DNA of 64,000 nucleotides from Solirubrobacterales bacterium. GTDB lineage: Bacteria > Actinomycetota > Thermoleophilia > Solirubrobacterales > 70-9. Shown here one piece after another: positions 9,610 to 16,143 of this stretch (position 1 is the stretch's first letter; every line of letters begins with the position of its first letter). The notes under the pieces were generated by a model. The model saw nothing but the letters and a program-made list of their open reading frames with translations. It did no database searches and was not told the origin of the DNA. The DNA lies in NCBI GenBank assembly GCA_025964255.1, contig JAOPZF010000200.1:1-64000 (forward strand). Reading direction: 5' to 3'. Position numbers and translations under genes: made by a program.

Positions 9610-9682
9610 GGGGCTATAGCTCAGCTGGCAGAGCGCCTGGATCGCACCCAGGAGGTCGGCGGTTCGAATCCGCCTAGCTCCA
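9610..9682 (+). tRNA. tRNA-Ala (anticodon CGC)
   Basis: 73 nt folding into a full cloverleaf. The acceptor stem GGGGCTA/TAGCTCC has one G-U pair. The D-arm GCTC/GAGC and anticodon stem CCTGG/CCAGG enclose the loop ATCGCAC, giving anticodon CGC (codon GCG, Ala). The T-arm is GGCGG-TTCGAAT-CCGCC and the discriminator base is A. CCA is not encoded. Its 3' part (from 9641) is the attachment site of the integrative element and is duplicated at 45324-45370. Confidence 0.97.
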
Positions 9683-9687
9683 TCGCC
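9641..9687 (+). repeat. attL: 47-bp direct repeat inside tRNA-Ala
   Basis: It is identical over 47 bp to 45324-45370, beginning ATCGCACCCAGG and ending CTCCATCGCC. It covers the tRNA from the anticodon loop to its 3' end plus 5 bp, so integration leaves this tRNA intact. Similarity continues imperfectly on both sides: GAGCGCC precedes each core, and CCCTGCAAA lies 7 bp after each core (9695-9703 and 45378-45386). Confidence 0.93.
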
Positions 9688-9822
9688 GCGTTTTCCCTGC
9701 AAATGCACCTTTGGGTCGAGACGCGAGGGTCAGAAGTAAACTGGAACCGCGAGTCTTCTCTGGTTCGAGTTCTGGCACTGGTGCCAAATTGCCGGGACGC
9801 TGGAGAGCGACCTTGCGAAGGC

Positions 9823-11787
9823 CTAGGCGGCTGGCAAAACGGCACCGGGTTCCGGGGCCGGAGGATTGGCGATCTGTCTTGCAACGAGCCGCCAGTGCTC
9901 TCGACGCTCGTCGGTCGGCGCCTTGGCCCAGAGCTCTTCGACCAGCGGAGTGATCGCGTCGAGCCATGCTGCATCACTCTCCACCCGCTGCAACGAGCGC
10001 TCGAGCTCCTTCGCCGGCCTCGGATCGTCGACCAATCGCTCCGCTTCGATCTCAAGGCGCGCCAGGATCGGCTCGCGTAGGGACTGATGTTCCGCGGCTA
10101 GATCAACGAGCGAGCGCACTGCGCCGTACCGCACCAAGGAATCCTCATCGCAGGTCGCTCCGAAGAGGCGCTCGACGCTTCCGTCCTCGGGCTGGCTACC
10201 CAGCGCGTGAGCGGCGCGCCAGCGCACGACAGGTCGCTCGTCATCGGCCAAGACCGACCAGACTCGCGCGAGCTGTTCCGGACTTATCTTGGTGCGGCGC
10301 AAGACGTTAGCCGCAGTCCACCCGAGGAGGGGGTTCGCTCCGACCAAGAAGTTCACGATCTGCTCGGTGGCCGGCGAACCCGGGGCAGTGACGAAAAGCG
10401 GCTGCCATTTACATATCACCGGGTCGGCAACCTCGAACTTCGCCACCTCTTCCAGTAATTCCTCGACCGATCTCGCGCGTCTGAGCGAGATCGCCGTCTC
10501 GTCCTCAAAGAGCCGCAGAGCATCTTCGACCTGATCGAAGGTAGGCAGCATCGGGTCGAAACGCCGCTCCGCCAGCATCGCGACAATCGCCAAGTACGTG
10601 TCTTGGCCAACCCTAGTGCCACCCAGCCGCACGCCCTCCGCGAGCGCATAAGCCGTTCCGTAGTAGTTGTAGTCGTACACCGAAAGAACAAATCGATCGG
10701 CAAGTTCGGGCTCATCGATTCGGGTCAACGCGAGGGCGAGGGCATCAAACGAATTCGCTTCGAAAGTCAGCGCTTCGAAAGTCTTAGCGTTCCACTGATC
10801 TTCCCCAGCAGCAGCGAGCCATCGGGCCGCGAGGTCGTCATGAAATAGATGGTGGCTGAAGACCCCCTCGGAGCCTTGGCGTCGAAGCACCCCTCCGTCG
10901 ACCAGGGAATCGACTGCATCGTCCCCTGCGGTCGAGATGAAGCGCGCGAGGTCAAACACCCGCGAACTTGACTCGAAGTAGGCATCGGCCGCTGCTTTCG
11001 AAGCCCGCGAGAGGCCTTGTCCCGTGAGCCCGACATGGCGCGACAGATACTCGTCAAGTACTCCTTTTGCTGGTCGGTCACCGAGTCCGTTCTTAATCGC
11101 CAGCGAGAGAAAAAAGGCGTTCCCACGAGCGAGAGAACTCAGCGATACCGTTCCGTCCGGAGCCGAAACCTCCACCACACTTGCTAACTGCCAGCGGCGA
11201 CTCGGCAGCGATCTGCGAAGGAGCCGATCGGTAACCAATATCCCAACACGCGGGTTTCGTCGTGCGATCTCCTCAGCAACCTCCAGGATGCTGGCTGCGG
11301 TTGGACCGGGCGTCTCGTTCAGTCCGTCGAAGACGATGATTGCCGCAGTGCTCTCCCCCAGAAGAGCCAGGTCCCCCTCATTGAATCGAGGGTTGCCGAG
11401 CCCTTCGAGGAGTAGATCCGCCCGCGTCACCGGTTCCCCGTCGAGTTCCTCCCAGGTCGAGAGGATGTCTGGGTTCCAATCCCGCAGATCCACGAGAGCC
11501 GCGAAGCCTTCTTCTTGCCGGACCTTGATCAGGAGTCGCTTGGCGACGGTGCTCTTGCCGACCCCTCCCTCACCGTGGAGCAGGACTCGGCCGTGCTTCA
11601 AAGCGGCGTCGATCAAAATCTGCGGCTCCCCTTCCTCAGTGAACCGCCCCTCAAGCAGGGGAAGGTGACCCTCCGCCAATCCGATGGTGAAATGGAATGC
11701 GGGCTCGGGCAATTCCAAACCCTCAGCGAATTTCGCCGACGATTCCGCCAGGGTAGTGGCCATCGATTCAAATGCCGGACCGCTCAC
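9823..11787 (-). CDS. STAND/NACHT-like NTPase with C-terminal helical (HEAT-like) repeats
   Basis: 654 aa, GTG start overlapping the stop of the upstream nucleosidase gene by 4 nt (GTGA), so the two are translationally coupled. Walker A is HGEGGVGKST (71-80). Walker B is AAIIVFDGLNET (about 148-159), followed by a sensor-like GILVTDRLLRRSLPSRR (about 185-202) and a winged-helix-like region. The C-terminal third (about 480-640) is alpha-helical with HEAT-like units (e.g. RPVVRWRAAHALGSQ, DSLVRYGAVRSLVDLA). This is the layout of signal-transducing STAND ATPases: sensor repeats, NTPase switch, separate effector. Together with the upstream nucleosidase it looks like a two-gene immunity module. 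Sensor target unknown. Confidence 0.82.
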   Translation of the reverse strand: MSGPAFESMATTLAESSAKFAEGLELPEPAFHFTIGLAEGHLPLLEGRFTEEGEPQILIDAALKHGRVLLHGEGGVGKSTVAKRLLIKVRQEEGFAALVDLRDWNPDILSTWEELDGEPVTRADLLLEGLGNPRFNEGDLALLGESTAAIIVFDGLNETPGPTAASILEVAEEIARRNPRVGILVTDRLLRRSLPSRRWQLASVVEVSAPDGTVSLSSLARGNAFFLSLAIKNGLGDRPAKGVLDEYLSRHVGLTGQGLSRASKAAADAYFESSSRVFDLARFISTAGDDAVDSLVDGGVLRRQGSEGVFSHHLFHDDLAARWLAAAGEDQWNAKTFEALTFEANSFDALALALTRIDEPELADRFVLSVYDYNYYGTAYALAEGVRLGGTRVGQDTYLAIVAMLAERRFDPMLPTFDQVEDALRLFEDETAISLRRARSVEELLEEVAKFEVADPVICKWQPLFVTAPGSPATEQIVNFLVGANPLLGWTAANVLRRTKISPEQLARVWSVLADDERPVVRWRAAHALGSQPEDGSVERLFGATCDEDSLVRYGAVRSLVDLAAEHQSLREPILARLEIEAERLVDDPRPAKELERSLQRVESDAAWLDAITPLVEELWAKAPTDERREHWRLVARQIANPPAPEPGAVLPAA

Positions 11788-12647
11788 GTGCGAATCGCCC
11801 TCCGCAGGTCATCGCGTTTTAACAGACGGTCAACCATGGCAGAGGTGAAGGCGGCAGCCGACGCGCAGGCATAGGGCTTCCAGAGTTTGCGCTGCGCATT
11901 GTTCGCCTTTACCGCTCCGTCATCGACCTGTTTTTTTGTCTCCTGCTTTGGCTGAGCGACGATGTCGGAAATGCCGCGGATCACCATAAAAAGTGGGTCG
12001 TAGTCGACTTCGGTACGTGCGCTATGGAGAGCCCGCCCGGCGCCATAAGACTCCATGTCGACGGCAATCGCGTCGCTGAAGCGATTCAGGGCTCGTTGAT
12101 GCTCGTAGTGGTTAGGGTCTCCCATCACCTTTTCCCCAGCGAGCACCGGACCGATAAGAACCTTTGGCTCGTCTTCCCCGCCCCCGGGTCGGTCGACATC
12201 GATTCGACTAAGCCATTCAGGCGATCTTCTCACCGCCTGGGCGTGCTTCGAGCGTAGGTCCGACGACGGCTGGTCGTAGGCCATGTAGCGGTCGTGATCC
12301 CCGTCCTCGCTCAGCTTGCGGAACTCGCCGTAATGAAGGTAGCTGGCAACAACGACATCCCCCGGAGCGATCCCATCCTTCCCCTCGACTCCTCCGCCGA
12401 TGCCGCAGACGATCAAGACCTCAGGGCGGAAGTCCTCGATGAGCTCGTGGACTGCTTCCTGCGCAGCTACGTTCGAACGGTCTGCTGCTTGGGCAAGAAC
12501 AACGTCGTGGTGGTGGTCGTCGTCGGGTCTCCAGTAGCCGGTCCCGGTCTCGCAGATTGGCTCGATCCTCCGCGCGACTGCATCAAACTCCTCGTCGAGA
12601 ATCGTCAAGATTGCCAATCGACCCGTAGAAACTCGCCCCCGCTGCAT
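11784..12647 (-). CDS. Nucleoside phosphorylase/nucleosidase-fold protein (PNP/UDP family), putative effector
   Basis: 287 aa from the ATG at 12647. The longer frame to 12896 runs over the divergent deaminase gene and reads as low-complexity Arg/His sequence. Family blocks: glycine-rich VCGIGGGVEGKDGIAPGDVVVA, the substrate-site signature VDMESYGAG and the catalytic-loop VIRGISDIV with its Asp. These resemble MTA/SAH nucleosidase and purine nucleoside phosphorylase. No membrane or signal sequence is present. Coupling to a STAND NTPase suggests an N-glycosidic-bond-cleaving effector that would act on nucleotides or cofactors when triggered (inference). A housekeeping nucleosidase would not be expected to be coupled in this way. 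No good SD is seen at this ATG, so the start is uncertain. Confidence 0.8.
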   Translation of the reverse strand: MQRGRVSTGRLAILTILDEEFDAVARRIEPICETGTGYWRPDDDHHHDVVLAQAADRSNVAAQEAVHELIEDFRPEVLIVCGIGGGVEGKDGIAPGDVVVASYLHYGEFRKLSEDGDHDRYMAYDQPSSDLRSKHAQAVRRSPEWLSRIDVDRPGGGEDEPKVLIGPVLAGEKVMGDPNHYEHQRALNRFSDAIAVDMESYGAGRALHSARTEVDYDPLFMVIRGISDIVAQPKQETKKQVDDGAVKANNAQRKLWKPYACASAAAFTSAMVDRLLKRDDLRRAIRT

Positions 12648-12697
12648 GCGCGAAGAATTTACAGCAATGTTGGCGTTCCGCCGCCCAAATCGGCATT

Positions 12698-13102
12698 GTG
12701 CCTCCGGTGAATGAGCCTTCGACCGAGACGTGGCGTTCGCTAACCAACACCGCCTGGGCGGTTCGCGAGCACGCCCGTGTGCATGGCAAGACGCGGGTCG
12801 GTGCCGCCGTTCTCTCCGCGCAGGGCGGTATCCACGCTGGATGCAACATCGAGCACATCTTTCGCTCCCATGATGTCCATGCCGAGGTAAACGCACTCAC
12901 CACCATGGCCGCGGTCGGCGACGGCCCAGCAGTGGCGATTGTGATCGTTGCCGAGCGCGACCGATTTACTCCCTGCGGTAGCTGCCTTGACTGGATCTTC
13001 GAGCTCGGGGGCCCCGGGACCTCAGTTGCCTTTCAAGGCACGCGCGGCGGGCCGCTTTTGGTTCTGCGGGCCGACGAGCTGATGCCGCATTACCCCGCCT
13101 GA
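12698..13102 (+). CDS. Cytidine/blasticidin-S deaminase-like zinc protein
   Basis: 134 aa from GTG (12698). A second GTG lies at 12707. Both deaminase zinc motifs are present: HAEVNA (His-Ala-Glu, ligand plus proton shuttle) and PCGSC (two Cys ligands). The C-terminal ELMPHYPA resembles the 'ELLP-x-x-Y' end of cytidine and blasticidin-S deaminases, and length fits that family. The gene is divergent from the nucleosidase-STAND pair (51 bp between starts) and overlaps the end of the integrase gene tail-to-tail by 13 bp. Role could be nucleoside salvage, drug resistance or part of the adjacent immunity cassette. The shared promoter region favours a link but does not prove one. Confidence 0.83.
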   Translation: MPPVNEPSTETWRSLTNTAWAVREHARVHGKTRVGAAVLSAQGGIHAGCNIEHIFRSHDVHAEVNALTTMAAVGDGPAVAIVIVAERDRFTPCGSCLDWIFELGGPGTSVAFQGTRGGPLLVLRADELMPHYPA

Positions 13103-14700
13103 ACCAGCTCCCGCGCGGCGCTTGTCTTCGTCGACATGAGTCCGGCGCGTCGTGCTTTCGCCCATCCCGCGCCGGTGAGACGCCAGTCGGCGCCTCGCCC
13201 TCCGTCCTCGAGCCAACCGCGACGCACCAATCGTGATCGAGCTTTACCCAGTCGAGGCTGCCATCTTGGCGGTCCGCTCGGCAGAGTCTCTATGTCGGCG
13301 GGGCCATGCTGGTCGGTGAGAGCGTCGCCGACCGCTTCCAAAACCTCGCCGCGCGAGGCGACGCCGCCCCGTTCTGCGAGTGCTCGCAAGATCTCCGGCT
13401 CATGGACCGAGCCGTCGAGCGGCCGTGCCGCAGGCTGCGGCGCCGTGCGCTCGCCGCGCACCAGCGCTTTCAGTCGCTCCCTCTCCTCCGGCGTGCGGAC
13501 CATCATGTGGGTGTAGACGCGGAGCGTGAAGCCGGGGTCGGTGTGGCCGAGCTGATGCATCACCGAGGCTGGGTCCTCGCCGCAGGCGACCAGGAGCGAG
13601 GCGAAGGTGTGTCGGAGCTTGTGGGCGCTGAGGCCGACGGGCAACGGCACATGTCCACGATGGATGAGAATCTCGTCCGCGCGTGCGAAGGCGTCGACCA
13701 GGACGCCCGCCCGAAGACTGTTGCGGTCGCGCCGACCTCCGTTGACATGCGGGAAGACGAGATCGTGCGGCCCGCCTTTTCTGGAGGTGGCCTTGTGCGC
13801 GACGAGAGTCCTGTGCAGCACGGGGCGGATCGGGATCTCCCGCAGCCCGGCCTGGGTCTTCGAGCGCCCGACCGAGATCCGCTCGTTGGCCAGGTCGATG
13901 TCCCGCCAGAGCAGGTGGCAGAGCTCGTCGGCTCTCGGCCCGGCCAGTATCAGAGCGGTGAGGATCACCTCGCGTTCCTCGCAGTGCCGACGCGGATCCC
14001 GGTCGAGCTCCGCGCCGGCGTCGAGGAGCGCCTCGATCTGGGCCGGCGCGTCGAGGTGGACGGGTCTGCGGGGCGGCACCTTCAGGCGGCGCTTGCGACC
14101 GCTGGCGGCATTCTCGGTGACGTGACGGTAGTCGAGGGCGATGCCGAGCAGCCACGCCAGAGTGTCGATCGTCTTGTTGATCGTCCTCGGGGAGAGAGGC
14201 CGCAGGACCTGACCGTGGTCGTTCCGTCGCGGGCGCCCTCGCTCGATCGCCCGCGCCCGGTCCTCGGACTCGCGCACCTTGTGGAGACGGTAGTCGTCGA
14301 CCGCCTCGGCGTCGATCTCTTCGAGCGGCCACTCCGCGAAGTAGGGGTTCAGATGGGTGAGCGCCCATTCCTCGTTCTTGGTCGTGCTCTCCGATACCTG
14401 GCCGCGGCGAGAGGCGACGATCCCGGAGGCGAAGGTGCCGAAGCGCGGGACCTCTCGGGTCGTCTCCTCCTCGCCGGAAGCCAGGCCGCGGGCGCGCGCC
14501 CTCGTCGGCGGCACCCAGAATCCGCGCCGCACGTCGGCGAGGACATTCTGCAGCTCCTCCTCGGCGGTGCGGCGATCCCATCCGTCCGAGCGACGGCCGA
14601 GCGTGATGTAGCGGCGCTCGCCGTAGGCCATGAAGCGGAGCGCGTATGCCCGGTCCCGCCGGACCCGACGCTCGACCACTTCGCCCCCTCCCCAGGGCAT
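13090..14700 (-). CDS. int: Tyrosine integrase with extra C-terminal winged-helix-like domain
   Basis: 536 aa. Catalytic set of the tyrosine recombinases: R256 (GPRADEL), K281, H360 and R363 (SAHKLRHTF), H386 (QLGHTD), nucleophile Y396 (RVYTHM). An N-terminal arm-binding-like region (about 1-70) and a SAM-like core-binding domain (about 85-200) precede it. After the catalytic domain there are about 110 further residues (about 425-536) resembling a winged helix of the Mrr N-terminal type (EPEILRALAERGG...LRLVRRGWLEDGGRG style). The ATG overlaps the preceding 31-codon ORF (TGATG). It is the integrase expected for the tRNA-Ala site. Unusually, the immunity cassette lies between it and attL. Confidence 0.93.
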   Translation of the reverse strand: MPWGGGEVVERRVRRDRAYALRFMAYGERRYITLGRRSDGWDRRTAEEELQNVLADVRRGFWVPPTRARARGLASGEEETTREVPRFGTFASGIVASRRGQVSESTTKNEEWALTHLNPYFAEWPLEEIDAEAVDDYRLHKVRESEDRARAIERGRPRRNDHGQVLRPLSPRTINKTIDTLAWLLGIALDYRHVTENAASGRKRRLKVPPRRPVHLDAPAQIEALLDAGAELDRDPRRHCEEREVILTALILAGPRADELCHLLWRDIDLANERISVGRSKTQAGLREIPIRPVLHRTLVAHKATSRKGGPHDLVFPHVNGGRRDRNSLRAGVLVDAFARADEILIHRGHVPLPVGLSAHKLRHTFASLLVACGEDPASVMHQLGHTDPGFTLRVYTHMMVRTPEERERLKALVRGERTAPQPAARPLDGSVHEPEILRALAERGGVASRGEVLEAVGDALTDQHGPADIETLPSGPPRWQPRLGKARSRLVRRGWLEDGGRGADWRLTGAGWAKARRAGLMSTKTSAARELVQAG

Positions 14701-14795
14701 CAGTCGACCTCGGCCCTACTGCTGGTCAGCCGATCGAAGTTCGACTCATCCCTCATCACCGGCCACCTCCTCGATCCGTGCCCGTCCGAGGTCAT
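14700..14795 (-). CDS. 31-aa small protein between HTH and integrase genes
   Basis: A 32-codon frame fills the HTH-integrase gap exactly. Its ATG overlaps the HTH stop (ATGA) and its TGA overlaps the integrase ATG (TGATG). A GAGGTGCG box lies upstream, within the end of the HTH gene. The product is charged (begins MTSDGHGSRRWP, ends TSSRAEVD) and matches nothing I know. It may act only as a translational coupler. No homologue evidence, so confidence rests on the packing. Confidence 0.45.
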   Translation of the reverse strand: MTSDGHGSRRWPVMRDESNFDRLTSSRAEVD

Positions 14796-15262
14796 CGGCT
14801 GCGCCCGCCGTGACTAGGCTTGGGGGCGCGCCGACGCACCTCCTTCGACGCCGGGCCGGGGGCGTTGCAGCGCCCGCCGGCCGCTCTTCTGCTGCCTCGG
14901 TCGAAGTTATCGGGCTGCCCCCGGTTCCGCTTGCGGGGACTCCCGCAGCGTGCACCTGCACCCGTCCGGTCGTCGTCGGCCCGGGCCAACCTGAGGCGAT
15001 CGGCGACCTCGTCCGGGTCGAACCGCAGCCGAGGTCTCGGACCGTCGCCGAGCCGCCGGGCACCGAGTGCCTTGGCGTTTTCGTAGACCCACCGGCGCGA
15101 GACTCCCCAGAGGCGCGAAACCTCGGCCGCCGTGAGCATCCTCTGCTCGCTGTCGTTTGGACCGGCGGACCCCTCGGCCCGACCGAGCAGCTCCGACAGC
15201 CGCAGGGCGAGCGCCTCAATCGACTCGGGGGCCAGCCGCACCTCCTTCGGGCAGGCGCTCAT
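14792..15262 (-). CDS. Excisionase/MerR-like helix-turn-helix protein
   Basis: 156 aa from the ATG at 15262, which overlaps the replication-relaxation stop by 4 nt. The upstream extension of the frame reads as shadow sequence. An HTH_17-type motif lies at about 42-90: LTAAEVSRLWGVSRRWVYE, then RRLGDGPRPRLRF, then PDEVADRL. This is the form seen in recombination directionality factors and AlpA-like regulators. Position next to the integrase supports a role as excisionase/RDF. The last 45 or so codons are low-complexity basic and coincide with copy C of the hairpin element (14838-14911), so the functional protein may effectively end earlier. Confidence 0.78.
   Translation of the reverse strand: MSACPKEVRLAPESIEALALRLSELLGRAEGSAGPNDSEQRMLTAAEVSRLWGVSRRWVYENAKALGARRLGDGPRPRLRFDPDEVADRLRLARADDDRTGAGARCGSPRKRNRGQPDNFDRGSRRAAGGRCNAPGPASKEVRRRAPKPSHGGRSR
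14838..14911 (-). promoter_or_regulatory. Conserved hairpin leader element, copy C (within the 3' end of the HTH gene)
   Basis: Minus strand: CGATAACTTCG box, spacer, GCGGCCGGCGGGCG, loop CTGCAA, CGCCCCCGGCCCGGC, then GTCGAAGGAGG. It folds like copies A and B (11-bp stem with one bulged C and a 6-nt loop) although several paired positions differ, so pairing is preserved through changes. It ends in a strong SD-like GGAGG about 45 nt before the ATG of the 31-codon ORF and upstream of the integrase. Confidence 0.5.
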
Positions 15263-16143
15263 CGGCTCCCGTCTCCTATCCCCAGCCAGTCGACCTCCCG
15301 CCTCGACGCCAGCGCGTCGATGAAGATCGGCGCAAAGGGTCCCTCCCCACAGAGGTCCTCCAGCAGGCATACGCAGATTGCGGGATCCGGCGAGGAGCCG
15401 ACCGCCGGATCGGAGGCGAGGAAGGCGAGGACCGCCTCGCGCCGGCGCCGCAGGAGGTCGGGCCGCGACCCCGCAAGGACGCAGAGCACCGAGGGGAAGG
15501 CCGGGTAGCGCTCCCGCCACAGCGGCTCCCCGCCGGCCCCTTCGGCACGCCGCAGCCGCGCGTAGAGCGCGAGCTCGCGAGCGAGCCCCTCGGCCGAGCG
15601 GGTCGCCCGGTCGAGCTCGAGGAAGCGCTGCTCGACCACCGTCTCCGTGCCCTCCGTACGCAGGTAGGTGAGGACCGCGTCGGCGACCTTGAACCTCCGC
15701 CTCCTCCCACCTGCCGCGCTCATCGGGTGGGCGACCTCGTGGCGCCAGGAGAGTGCCCCGAACTCCTCGCCCCGCTCCCGCGCCGCCGCCATGAAGGAGA
15801 CCCCGACGTCGTTGACCGCGAGGGTGTGGGCCATCAGGCGTCCCGCGGCGGAGTGGCGGTCGAGGATCGGCGGCTCCCCTTCGAGCGCACCGGCCGAGCG
15901 CACCACCTCGACCCCGCGGGCGGTCGCGAACCAGATCCGCTGGGCGCGCAGGCCACTCGCCCGATCGGCGAGGCCTTCCCCGCCGAGGTCGGCGAGGAGC
16001 TGCTGCGCGCGCCGGATACCCAGCCCGGGCATATGCATCGCACGGACCTGGGCGGCGGTCAGGGTTCGGTGCTGGGCGAGCGAGGCCAGCACCTCAAGCC
16101 ACGGCGACCCTTCCTCGGCGCGGGTAGGGAAGGCCGGGCTCAC
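15259..16143 (-). CDS. Replication-relaxation family protein
   Basis: 294 aa, ATG start overlapping the coupling-ATPase gene by 4 nt. An N-terminal winged-helix (about 18-75: LASLAQHRTLTAAQVRAMH...LADLGGEGLADR) is followed by ARGVEVV, then HTLAVNDVGVSFM and FKVADAVLTYLRTEG...VEQRFLELDRAT. This is the block order of the Replic_Relax family found on actinobacterial plasmids and integrative elements. The family is thought to bind element DNA and influence replication or relaxation, and biochemical evidence is thin. Placement between the coupling ATPase and the HTH/integrase genes fits an element-maintenance or transfer role. Confidence 0.8.
   Translation of the reverse strand: MSPAFPTRAEEGSPWLEVLASLAQHRTLTAAQVRAMHMPGLGIRRAQQLLADLGGEGLADRASGLRAQRIWFATARGVEVVRSAGALEGEPPILDRHSAAGRLMAHTLAVNDVGVSFMAAARERGEEFGALSWRHEVAHPMSAAGGRRRRFKVADAVLTYLRTEGTETVVEQRFLELDRATRSAEGLARELALYARLRRAEGAGGEPLWRERYPAFPSVLCVLAGSRPDLLRRRREAVLAFLASDPAVGSSPDPAICVCLLEDLCGEGPFAPIFIDALASRREVDWLGIGDGSR

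Noticed and set aside
12648-12896. Upstream extension of the nucleosidase gene
   Set aside because: It overlaps the divergent deaminase coding region and reads as His/Arg-rich nonsense.
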